Source: Poecilobothrus nobilitatus
Taxonomy: Eukaryota; Arthropoda; Insecta; Diptera; Dolichopodidae
NCBI GenBank assembly: GCA_947095535.1
Contig: OX352772.1
Span: forward strand, 211,893,120-211,957,119
Direction: 5' to 3'
Length of the DNA stretch: 64,000 bases
Below, piece after piece: positions 12,273 to 22,403 of the stretch (positions are counted from its first letter, which is position 1; the number at the start of each line of letters is the position of its first letter). The translations under genes and the position numbers were made by a program. Below the pieces are notes generated by a model, which was given only the letters and a program-made list of their open reading frames with translations, was not told the DNA's origin and made no database searches.

Positions 12273-13357
12273 TATTATACGCTTTTTATTTGTTTTTTCT
12301 TTTTGTTTTCTTTTTACTTATTGTATTATTTATATTGTTGATTGAATTCAATAATAAAATTGCTGCCATCGACTTTACTTTATAATATAGAAAATTTTTG
12401 CGTTTGTTTCATTTTAATTTTTATTTTATCTTGAAGAGAAAGGCATTGTACTAAGAAGAGAATAAGAGAAGTGATTTTTGTTGTTTTAGTGTTTATCTAT
12501 GTGTAGTATATCTCGACTGTACTGTAATTACCAAAACATAAAAATAAAAAATAAAATTATTATCTAATAACAATAAAGCTGACCTAACATTTTCAATTAC
12601 TAACATCTGTTTGTATTTTACAATAACAAGTGCAGTCACTTGTTTAGTATATGAATATTGAATGAAAATAAATAAAGATGATCGGGTTACAATTTTTGTA
12701 CGATATTTTAAATAAGTAATCCGATTGCATGAAATGAAAATAATGTATTTCGATAATAATATTTTGGTTGATAATTGGTACATATGGTAATTATATTGTA
12801 AATGAATTCTAGGCCAAGATATTGCTTTCTTTTGTCACAAATAAAATTCTTTGTAATAAAGCAATAAATTATTATAATTTATTGTCTTTGATAAAAATTT
12901 GTATTGAATTTGGTAAAAACCAAATAGTATATAAGGCTTTACTTTTGTAAAATAAAATCAGATATATTCATATCAGAAAACAAAATAGTTAATAATTTTA
13001 TACTATTAATTTGTACAAACCAGCAATTCACTTTGCAGGAACGTAAAAATTAAATAGCTATATAATTTATTATTTTAATATTGGCATGCCGTGCTGAAAA
13101 GTAGGCAATTAAAATATATGAAGGAAATTTTACTTTTAACCAGGCCGTTAAAATATATGAAGTTTCTGCCTCATAAATTTGGCGAACATCTAAGTATGCT
13201 CATATTTCCATATTATGCTGAGATATGAAGATAATAATATTAAAACAAATTTTCTTTTTAGCACATTTTCAAAAAAAATTTTGCTTTTAATAAAATTGGT
13301 ATTTAAAAATGTATAAAAATATAAAGATTGTAAATAATAATTTATTTATTTACCCAA
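12273..13357. other. A/T-rich spacer
   Basis: No gene recognised; short open frames are without domains. Confidence 0.4.
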
Positions 13358-13632
13358 GGGGCTTGGTAGCCTAGTGGGTAGGCGTGTGGCGTATTAATCG
13401 AAGCAGTGTGGGTTCGATCCCTGCACAGGTCGTAAGTGTTTTTTTCTTTACATGCCCCCGTTACGACCAAATATAATGTAAATATATAAATAGTATATAA
13501 TATAAACAAAATAAATAATATTAGTATATAATTTAATAATAGTATAAAAACCTATAATGGTCTTAGTAGCCGATGGTTCAATAATATTGCATTACATTTA
13601 TGTATGTAATATTAATATAAATAAATAAATAG
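13358..13632 (+). mobile_element. tRNA-derived SINE, family B, copy 2
   Basis: Nearly the same length and sequence as the copy at 10952, including Box A, Box B (GGTTCGATCCC) and the (AAATA)n tail. It is followed by GGATCGCCA, so ATCGCCA stands at its right end too, but no matching left flank is present. Confidence 0.78.
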
Positions 13633-14193
13633 GATCGCCATTGCTCATCGCTCCTTGGAATAGAACTCCCTAATCCTTACTACTTATATCATTTGCAAAC
13701 TATCTTTAAAATATTTATATTTTAACAAATTATATATAGTATAAAATTTTTTTATTATATTACATTGTTATATTTATTATATTACATTATTAAATAAATT
13801 ACTTATTAAATAAAAAAGAAATATAGAGACATATATATATGTATAGACACATATAGAGAGATATATTTCAATATTGGTAAATCTTTAGTTCTACTTGGAT
13901 TTTTGAAAAATAATTTGAGAAAATTTTATTGTAATAAATATGTCTATAATATGTTTCTTGTTTGAATACTAACTTAAAAAGTAATTAGAAATTCATAATA
14001 AAAGCTCTATTATCTTATGTTAAAAGACATTCTTGTAGATGAATTAACAAGTTTATTGAATAATATCTCATTACGAACTAGGCACCTTGCTGATAGGAAT
14101 CAAATCAATAATAACAATAGCCAAAATTCAATCAAAATCCTGGACAAAATGACCCTCAACTCCTTACTCTCAGTATTGACCCCTTAAAGTATA
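13633..14193. other. A/T-rich spacer with a short coding-like remnant
   Basis: About 14036-14186 reads on the plus strand as a short open segment (VDELTSLLNN..RTRHLADRNQ) of retroelement-like composition, but I could not place it in a family. The rest is A/T-rich. Confidence 0.3.
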
Positions 14194-14220
14194 AGTTATT
14201 ATAGTCCATTACATTAACCA
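14194..14220 (+). repeat. 27-bp string shared with the errantivirus units
   Basis: AGTTATTATAGTCC.. matches the string at 22365-22391 (and its counterparts in units 2 and 3) with one mismatch. There it follows a purine-rich run and precedes the env start. Gypsy-type LTRs often begin AGTTA, so this may be an LTR or leader fragment of a related element. Confidence 0.4.
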
Positions 14221-14715
14221 AAAAATAAAAAAAAAAATCATTTCTAATCATAATAATAATAATAAATTTTTAACTAGCAAAATGTTATTTCTTTAACAAA
14301 CAATTAAATAAATCAATTGTTAATATTATTTTGAACTTGAAATAATTTCTTATTTAATCATTTTTACTTAATAGACATTTAAATAAAATTGTAAACGAAT
14401 GAGTAATTATTAAAGTAAAGAACCTTAATTTATAAACAAAGCAAATATTTTTAACCAAATAAAAAATTGTCATAAATTGAAATTCGAATACTTTGTTATT
14501 AAATTACATTTAAAAGAAAATAAACAACAACAAAATTACATTTAAAAAAAAAATACTTTCTTATTTTAAAAACAAGTAAATGTAGCAGTAACTCGATGCA
14601 ACCGACTTATTTATACCCTACACCTAAAAAATTCAAATTAAATTAAAAATCCATAAGTTATTTTAATTAGGTACTTAATATAAGCTAAAAAAATAAATGC
14701 TTTTACAACCTTTGT
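14221..14715. other. A/T-rich spacer
   Basis: No gene; low-complexity A/T-rich DNA. Confidence 0.4.
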
Positions 14716-15034
14716 ACAAAATTTCGGGTTTCTATCTTTATTAAATTCGAAGATATGCTTGTTAGGACTTGGGAAGTGTGTGAAGGCACCCGGACCATCT
14801 CCACAATTCATGCCAAATTTTAGAGACATTATTAGAACAGAGTAGAATACTCTTATATCAAATTTGAAGTTTTTATATTTATTAATTTCGAAGATATGCT
14901 TGTTCGGTCTTGAGAGTTGTGTGGGAGATACCCAACAACCATTCTAATTCATCTGAAATTTTAGGCAAATCAGGGATTCAGGAAACCACACCCTCGTATC
15001 AAATTTGCAGTTTCTATCTTTATTAACTTAAAAT
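14716..15034. repeat. 141-bp tandem repeat, about 2.2 units
   Basis: The anchor TTTCTATCTTTATTAA (with variants) recurs at 14729, 14870 and 15011, exactly 141 bp apart, with GAAGATATGCTTGTT..G conserved behind the first two. Units are diverged, so the array is old. Its third, partial unit is cut at the left breakpoint of the 8.5-kb array. Confidence 0.75.
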
Positions 15035-15039
15035 ATTAA

Positions 15040-16119
15040 AGAAAAAATTAAGATTGTAGAGTTGTTAAATCACTCTTATTAAAATTGCTAAATTAAAAGA
15101 AAACGCCAAAGAAAAGTAAAATTAAAACAACTAAAAGAAAATAAAAAAAATTAAATTTTTTAAAAGAAATTAAATTTTTAAAGTAATAAGATTTTTGTTA
15201 GAGTTTCCGTCAATAAGTATCCGCATCTGTACGGAGAAAAGGAAACTCTAATTAAAAATATCTTAAAATTAAAAGGTCAGTTAGAGATAAAAAGTTTTTG
15301 GGAAATCCATCCGCATTTGTACGGAAAAAAAGGAGAATACTAAAAAATGTTTATCCATAAAAAGCGCTATATAAAAAATTTTTTTTTCAAATAGAATCCG
15401 TAGTAATTAGTTCTATCTGTAGTTGTATTAAAACATAGTTTTACTAATTGATTAAAATAATTTAATATGCCATTTAAGGCATATAGAATATTCATATTAA
15501 TAAAATTAGACTTTTTATAAATCTTATATTTTTTATCTCATAAGAAAATTTTATGATTAAATTTCAACAATCAATAATTTAAGTCAATTATAATAATATT
15601 ATTTTATAAGTCTAAAGGTAATTTTGTAGAGTTTAAATTTTTATAAAAATAATCTATTTTAGTATTTTATCAATTAAATACAATTTGGTTAAAATAAAAA
15701 AAAAGAAAGGAAAAAACTTTGGTCAGATAGAGCAACCAAAAAATTTTTAAATTGAATTAAAATAAACAATTTAATAAAAAAAAAAGGAAAAAAAGTATTT
15801 TTTTTTTGACAATACGAATATTTTTAATAAAATTTCTATAAAATTTTGTTTTCTTGGCAAACGAATATTTTTTATAAAATTTCTATGAACTTTAGTTTTT
15901 TACTTACTGACTATTCTATTATATTAAGCAATTTATATTAGCAATATAAAATTTTATCATTTTATCACATAAACATTCTTTTTATCAAATTAATAGTGAC
16001 AATTTTAGTTTTTTTGTCTAAGAGACCTATCTCTTAGTATCCTATTGGTATTAGCTACTTTTTTAACAACTAAAATATTAAAGAAACCCCATTTTTATTA
16101 TTAACAAAAATATATAAAA
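15040..16119 (+). mobile_element. Errantivirus-like 5' region (LTR/leader), unit 1
   Basis: Non-coding, A/T-rich, upstream of gag. It contains a nested hairpin (15199-15250), a second TCCGCAT-TGTACGGA motif (15310-15325) and a TATA-like CTATATAAAA near 15367. An imperfect direct repeat around 15805-15900 (ACGAATATTTTT..AAATTTCTATAAA) is also present. LTR borders and a primer-binding site could not be fixed. Confidence 0.5.
15199..15250 (+). promoter_or_regulatory. Hairpin in the errantivirus leader, unit 1
   Basis: TAGAGTTTCC (15199-15208) pairs perfectly with GGAAACTCTA (15241-15250). Inside the loop TCCG (15220-15223) and CGGA (15232-15235) form a smaller stem. Units 2 and 3 have one mismatch in the outer stem (GGAAACACTA). 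The inner motif recurs at 15310-15325. Confidence 0.5.
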
Positions 16120-16915
16120 ATGTCAAGACCTATACCTTTTGGCAGACAAGAATTAATTGCCTCTACTCCCGAAAATGAAGACCCAAATTTAAGTCCAATT
16201 GAAAAAGAGGGGGAAATGATCACGGAAAACTTCCAAATTTAAGTGAAACTTTCAAACAAATTGTGCAACACGAAACGCAGAAAGTATTAGGAAACAATGA
16301 TTTCCAAGGAGAAGAAGAGGAATTGGCAATAGATTTTGGCGATGGCTATAATTTAGAGAGAATAAATAAGATTCCAGTTAAAAGTTTGCGACAATTTTCA
16401 GGTGAACCTGGCGAATACGGGTCATGGAAGAAGAATGTGGAAAGAATATTGAGAATTTTTAACCATTTCAGAAATACTCCCAAATACTATGGAATTCTAA
16501 TCGCGGTACGTAATAAAATTACGGGAGAAGCTGATAACACCCTAGAATCTTACAGTACACCATTATGCTGGGAAAGAATTGTTGTTTGTCTAGATCTACA
16601 CTATGCCGATAAACGGGACATAGGTATCTTAGAACATTATATGACTACAATGAGACAGAAAAATAGTACCTTTCAAGAATTTTACAAAGCAGTTTATCAA
16701 AATCTTTCTATGATACTTGATAAACTTCCATCAATAGGATTAAAGCAAGAAGCTTTAACTGCTATGACGCGTTTTCATCGTGAAAAAGCACTCGATACAT
16801 TCATCAGAGGATTAAATGGAGACCTACCAGGATTATTGAGCATAAAAGAACCCAAGGATCTTCCTCAGGCATTGCATATGTGTACGAAATTACAAAATAT
16901 AAATCAACGAACATA

Positions 16916-17730
16916 AATGGTTTTTCAATTTGAGTGATATGATTTCTGAGTGAAGTGACGTTTCGACCATTTGTCAGTAGTATGTCATGATCTGTAATTT
17001 TTTTTATTTTATTCAGTAATGTTTGCAATTTGATCATGGAGAGATATACAAGAACAACGTTTACAAATTATTCAATTTTATTATCAAAATAATCGTTCTC
17101 CAATTGTAACTTTTCGTGCGTTTAATTTGGTGTGGTTTTCGGTCTGGTGGAATCATCGGTCCGTACTTCTTTCGAAATGAAGCTGGTAACACCGTTACTG
17201 TCAATGGAGGACGGTATAGATCGATTATAACCAACTTTTTATGGCCGAAATTGGAAGAAGTTGATCTTGACAACATCTGGTTCCAACAAGATGGGGCTAC
17301 GTGCTACATAGCACGTGCAACAACCGAGTTATTGCCAGAAAAGTTTGGAGATTCGATTATTTTAAGAAATTGTGTCATTGAATGGCTTCCAAGAAGTTGT
17401 GATTTAACACCATTAGACTATTTCTTGTTGTGGGGTTATTTGAAGTTATTGGTCTTTAGCAATAAACCAGACTCTCTTCAAGCTTGAGAAGTCAATATTG
17501 AACGTGCTATTCATGACATACGACTTGATTTAGTGGAAAAAGTGTTCGAAAATTGGGTTCATCGAATTCGTTCCTGCAAAAGAAGTCGTGGAGGCCATTT
17601 GAATGACGTTTTATTCAGAACTTAATTGTATCGATTGTACTTCACATTAAATAAAAAACATTTTAATTTCCTTAACAATTAGTGTTTTTTTTTTTTAAAG
17701 AAATCATATCACTCAAATTGGAAAACCTTT
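16916..17730 (+). mobile_element. Internally deleted mariner (DD41D type), unit 1
   Basis: Flanked by TA (16914-16915 and 17731-17732). Terminal inverted repeats are about 32 bp: AATGGTTTTTCAATTTGAG at the left matches the reverse complement of CTCAAATTGGAAAACCTTT at the right with few mismatches. At 815 bp it is shorter than a full mariner. The transposase start (from 17036) is joined out of frame to its C-terminal half: WFQQDG is the second catalytic Asp, and 41 residues separate it from the Asp of TPLDYF. The first Asp and most of the DNA-binding domain are gone. This unit also lacks 2 bp (GC) near the start codon that units 2 and 3 have. Confidence 0.88.
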
Positions 17731-17879
17731 TATTTTGGGAATAAAATGGGCACACAACAAATTAGTCAACTTCGCATTCTTCACTAAATGGAAATAACCC
17801 CCGCAATACTCAACAATAATTTGCTAGACCTTATAATAGAGGAAATTTTAATCAGCAATGTCAGAATAATACATGGAAA

Positions 17880-18713
17880 TAGTGATGCGGTGATATTTTA
17901 GTAACAGTGATTCAGTCACTGTGATTTATAAGTAGCAATCACTGCCTGCTATCATTATCGCCAATCAGCAGTGATTGTGATTAGCTATTTTGTATGAAAT
18001 TTTTTTTTGTATTATTCTACAAGTTATTAATGTAGAATATTACAAATAGCAAATATAAAAATATTACTAATTAAACTACTACAATATTTTTATAATTTAC
18101 ACAAATCCTGCCTTACCTATCTTATTTAAACGAAAACTAAATGTAAGTTTCTTAGTAAATATTAAATATTTTTACTCTCAGCATTAAATACAAGTACACT
18201 GTGGTCTCTAATATATATACTACATAGTATGTAATAAAATAAAGTATGCAAACAAATTAATGCAAGTAAAAATATAATAACTGAATATGTATATATATGA
18301 AAAGAACACATTAATCTCTCGATATGCCAATTAGTTGCTGAGAAATTGGCATCTAGTTTAAATGGGTTAAAGTAGCGTTTGTATAAATTGTAAAAATGTA
18401 ATGTAAACGAGACTCACATCAATTTAAATAATAAATTACGATGTTATGTTATGAAGTTAAATCGTATTATATTTTTATATTAAAAATTAAATAAATTAAT
18501 ATTTATAATATTATAATTTATTACTAAAATAAATTATTCTTTTATTTCAAATATTAATATGTAGAAAAAAATTAACAGTTAAATGATAATAAAAAAATTT
18601 CAAAAATCAATAAAAAACAGTGATTGAAATCACTGTGATTTGTCACAGTGATTTAAAAGTAGCAATCGCCGTTGGTAACAGTGATGCGAAAATCACTCTT
18701 TTTTCCATCCCTA
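17880..18713. mobile_element. hAT-type MITE, unit 1
   Basis: Flanked by a perfect 8-bp target-site duplication, CATGGAAA (17872-17879 and 18714-18721). Ends begin TAGTGATG on the left and, reverse complemented, TAGGGATG on the right, as in hAT elements. Subterminal regions are packed with CAGTGATT/AATCACTG motifs in both orientations. It is 834 bp long with no transposase; its insertion point is inside gag. Confidence 0.85.
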
Positions 18714-19131
18714 CATGGAAACCAAATTCCCAATCAAATCCTAATTCTAATTTTCATAATAGTAAACCAAATTTTCAAATAAATTACAATAAGCAAAATT
18801 TTCAGTCTAATAAATTCAATTTGCAATCCAATAAAGCCAATTTCCAATCTAAATTCAATAAATCCAGTTACAACAAACCCATTTATCAACAAAACTTTAC
18901 ATCCGGTTCTCAACAAATAGATAATTTAACCAGACGATATGCTGGTCGCACCTACAATAAAAATAATAATTATCAAAACTTAGGAAACTTTAATAGACGC
19001 TCCTCGTCGTATTATCCGCAAAGACAAAACGATTCACAAAAAATTAATCGCACTAATTCAAGCAAAGATGATGAATTAGAACAAAATCAAGATAAAGGAA
19101 AAGGATAAAATTTCCTGTATTCAGTGCTTAT

Positions 19132-20340
19132 CATTAAACTGCAACCTTAATCTTTTTTCTAGATTAAAACATTCCTCGCTCCCTTATATTGAACAATTAG
19201 TGGGAAATGGGGAAATAATTAAATTTCTAAAAGATACTGGTTCAAATAAAAATTACATTCATCCTAAAACTGATAAAACATCCATTACTCAATGAAAATA
19301 ATTTTCAAGCTAAGGTACAAAAAGGAAATTTTCGGCTAATTCACACAATCGACTTGGGTATTTTACGATCTTCATTAGATGAAATTATTGCTGTCCTAAA
19401 TGATATCAAAACACATGGACTTTACCCATACTTGGAATATGAAGCCCATCTAATACCTGATTTACGAGATGAGTTTAATATTCCCCGAAAACCAAGAGCC
19501 ATAAATGCGATCTGTACTGCCTGGAAATGGATACCAGGTACTCCAGATCAAGATGACTATAAAATGATAAAGAAAAAAGTGAATAATATGTTAAATAATA
19601 ATAACAAACAGGTAATTAATAAATAAACAAAACTTATAATGACAGGATAAATAACATTACTGAAATAACTAACAAAATTTTAGAAAATTTAAAAAACAAA
19701 ATTATAATGGTAATCATTCTGTTCTTCAAATTCAATATAAATTTAAATTGATTAAAGAAGAAATAGTTAATTCAAAATATGCCATTTATTGGGCAAAATT
19801 AGGTGTAATAAATCCTATATTATTGTCAAAATCAGAAATAGAAATTTTAGTCGAAATATTAGATAAAGAAAATTTTCCATATGAAAATGTTGAAGAAGCA
19901 TCAGATTTTTCTAATGTAAAGGTTATAAGTAATGGTACCTGGTTGTTCTATCTCATTGAAGTTCCTTTAACTTCAAATGAAATATTTGTAAAATTATTAA
20001 TTAAAGCAATAAAAATTGAAAACGTAGTAGTAAAAATTGATTATGAACAAATTTTATTAAATAAAGAAGAAATATTAAGTATAAAATCAAAAAATTGTTA
20101 AGTAATTAATTCTATAACAATATGTAACGAAAATGAAATAATGGACATAACTAACTTTATCTGCATTCCGAACATCATAAAAGGCAAAAATTCAGCATGT
20201 ATTACGACAAACAACAATCATATCCCATCAGTGGAACTAGTAGCAGAGGGCATATTATTGCTGAATCAATTCACAGTGATAGTTGTCGATGATAGTTACA
20301 AACAACGTTTGATCTAAACTATAGAAAACATCGATATGCA
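19132..20340 (+). pseudogene. Protease fused to env by deletion (errantivirus), unit 1
   Basis: A retroviral-type aspartic protease remnant has the active-site DTGS at 19233-19244 and stops at 19292. It is followed at once, with no RT, RNase H or integrase, by env. From about 19300 comes the C-terminal part of the surface domain (GNFRLIHTIDLG), then a basic cleavage-like RKPR followed by the hydrophobic start of the fusion subunit, the AWKWIPGTPD motif and a heptad-like Asn-rich stretch. After frameshifts (about 19626-19748) there is a long membrane-distal region to 20100, with cysteine motifs to about 20230. In relatives env is an insect virus-type fusion glycoprotein. Multiple stops make this copy dead. 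The env frame is interrupted at about 20340 by antisense gypsy DNA. Confidence 0.75.
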
Positions 20341-20343
20341 CTA

Positions 20344-21487
20344 TTTGGCTGGGACGTGAAGGTGTTTCCGTAATTTTATGTTTCGGTTTTATGGGTTTTC
20401 TGTTATATTTTTCTATATTCCAGATTTCACAGTTGTTTATAAACTGCGGAATGCTGTCGTATATTTAGGGTTATAATATTTTAATTGCATTAATTACATT
20501 AATTAATTATCTTTAGAAACCTCTACAATTCCTCTATGGTTGTTTCTGAGATGTTCTTCTTCTATCACTTCGCCGAGTTACTCTTCGTTTATAGTGTCTT
20601 GTAAATTTTGCACCACTGAATGATTTTTGTTTGAGAAAAGTGGTTATGGTGAACCTGTTGAATTCTTTTGAGAAATTTTTGGTCTTCTACATATACTGCA
20701 TTTCACAACTTAGGGTCAAAATGGTTTTGGAGTAGAGTTATTGTGGTTTCTCTATCTAAATATTTGGTACGGATTATTATTCTAGATTTATTGAAAATTG
20801 TTAAGTTTTTTATTATTAAGGACCCTGAATTAGGTTTTTGAATGATTTTTTGTTTTTTAAACATTAAAGATTTAAAGATTTACTTATATTAAAATTAGTG
20901 TGATTTCGATATGTAATAATGCGTCGCATTTCAATTCTGAGTTTCTTGTTATATTTTATCTCATAGTCAAACTCTGATAGTTTAAGACGCCATCTCACGA
21001 GGTTTCAATTTGGCTTTTTTATTGGGAATGTGGTCTTTTTATTGGCCTGTGGTCGGTTTCTATAAGGAATTTACGACCGAATATATATGGACGAAAGTAT
21101 TTTGTAGCTCATACCACACCTAACAGTTCTTTTTCAATGGTACTATAATGTAATTCGTGGTCGTTAAACGTATTTTGTTTTTATTTCATTATAAAATTCT
21201 ATGCAACTTGTTCAGAATTTTTTACTACGTAACTCTCGAAGAGCTCTTCCAAACTGGTACGATCCCCGAAATTATTGATTAGTATTTCCTTAATTTCTAA
21301 CCTGTAACGTTATTTATTTCGACTGCTTCTCTTGCCCTTCCTTTTAATTTGAATTTTATTGTATTGGAGAAGATACTCTGGCTTAAATGATCGTATCTTA
21401 ATGATAACAGATGTATTTTGTCTATAAGATTTGTGAAGTTTTGTAGTTCCTTGAAATCTCCATAAAAGTCGGGTAATTTTCCTATAT
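20344..21487 (-). mobile_element. Antisense Ty3/gypsy fragment inside env, unit 1
   Basis: Read on the minus strand from high to low coordinate it has three blocks. A gag block (21487 to about 21240) shows LPDFYGDFKEL, IKFKLKGRAREAVE and NFGDRTSLEEL. An RNase H block (about 21180-20930) shows HELHYSTIEKELLGVVWA-like, FGRKFLIETDHRPI-like and LKCDALLHIE-like residues. A pre-integrase/zinc-finger block (about 20830-20344) shows HLRNNHRGI and INNCEI. Gag is fused directly to RNase H, so protease and most of RT were deleted. It represents a second gypsy lineage, opposite in sense to its host. Confidence 0.75.
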
Positions 21488-21552
21488 CAATTTGTTATCA
21501 TCAATCATGAATCAAAATTTAAAAATGAAATTCATTTAATTATATTTCATAA

Positions 21553-21805
21553 TTCATCCAGCCATTAGTGCAGTGGTTGACGCACCGCTTCTCATTCATG
21601 AGAGAATGGGAAATCTCGGGTTCGATTCCCGGCTGGGTACAATAATTATAATATAAAAAAACAATATTCATATAACGCAATATATAAATACTGAATATAT
21701 AACATAATATCTCGTACATCCCATATTCCTACCAGGAAACAGGGGTTTTAGCTACCTGGAATTTATGTACCACGGTACCTGTATATAAATAAATAAATAA
21801 ATAAA
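21553..21805 (+). mobile_element. tRNA-derived SINE, family C, complete copy (unit 1)
   Basis: Flanked by an 11-bp duplication ATATTTCATAA (21542-21552 and 21805-21815). The head has Box A-like TAGTGCAGTGGTTGACGCAC and Box B GGTTCGATTCC; the tail is (AAAT)n. Units 2 and 3 have only its two ends. Confidence 0.85.
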
Positions 21806-21815
21806 TATTTCATAA

Positions 21816-22158
21816 CTCAACAGTAACAGTAAACCAAAAAACTTATTCTTCAAAGGAAATTCCAACAGACAAAGTATTACCAGCTATTCTTCAACCTGAA
21901 TTCATTAAAAAGGAACTACAAGAACATCTATCACTATAACTACTCCGCCATATTCATATCAATAACACTAAAGAAATTAATTTATTAAAAGAAAAAACAC
22001 TTACTGATCAAGTTTTGAGTGTCATTGAAATAGGACCAACAATGCTAATTACCTTATTATTAATAACAACAATTATCATACTAACTTTAAAGAAAAAAAA
22101 TAATAAAGTAATCATCAATAACAAACATGGCGAAACACCGCATCCGAAGAATCGATAA
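21816..22158 (+). pseudogene. env: env C-terminus with transmembrane segment, unit 1
   Basis: Continues the env frame after the SINE. One stop (TAA at 21937-21939) interrupts it. A hydrophobic stretch of about 20 residues (MLITLLLITTIIILTL, about 22040-22087) is followed by a basic cytoplasmic tail KKKNNK and a stop at 22156. This is the membrane anchor of the errantivirus-type glycoprotein. Confidence 0.72.
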
Positions 22159-22349
22159 AAGAATTTCAAGATCACACTGACATATCAATAGTCAAAGAAA
22201 GCAAAATACAACATGAAAATGCTAAACAATCGTCATCTGCAATTCCGTTGACACCAAAATTAAGCAAACTAAACAACCAATCGCTGCCAAAAAAAATTCA
22301 TATAAAACATCATTTTTTTTAAAAATGCAGTCAAATGAGGACTTTTGAT

Positions 22350-22391
22350 TTTTAAGCGGAGAAGAGTTATGATAGTCCATTACATTAACCA
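22350..22391 (+). promoter_or_regulatory. Polypurine-like run and possible LTR start, unit 1
   Basis: A purine-rich AAGCGGAGAAGAG leads into AGTTATGATAGTCC. In gypsy-type elements a polypurine tract borders an LTR starting AGTTA. No second border was found, and env N-terminal coding begins only 13 bp further on (22404), so a rearranged LTR is equally possible. Confidence 0.35.
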
Positions 22392-22403
22392 ATAAATAAA
22401 AAT

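Larger units (their letters stand above)
16120..19108 (+). pseudogene. gag: Errantivirus-type gag, unit 1, split by two transposons
   Basis: The start ATG at 16120 gives 40 codons, then TAA at 16240; a one-base shift leads into the main frame (from 16263). That frame carries the capsid-like region FSGEPGEYGSWKKNV, AVRNKITGEAD and YADKRDIGILEHY, the usual signature of Ty3/gypsy errantivirus Gag. The frame stops where a mariner enters at 16916. Coding sense resumes at 17731-17879 and, after a hAT MITE (17880-18713), at 18714-19108 as an Asn/Gln/Lys-rich, RNA-binding-like C-terminus rich in NFQSN motifs. There is no zinc knuckle, as is usual for this group. In active relatives Gag assembles the particle. 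The open frame at 18620-19108 begins inside the MITE, so its first 31 codons are not gag. Confidence 0.85.

Noticed and set aside
16804..17276. Minus-strand frames over the mariner
   Set aside because: Complement of the transposase remnant and its terminal repeat; no independent support.
18620..19108. Stand-alone 162-residue gene (repeated in units 2 and 3)
   Set aside because: Its first part is MITE sequence and the rest is the C-terminus of gag; the junction is the MITE's target duplication.
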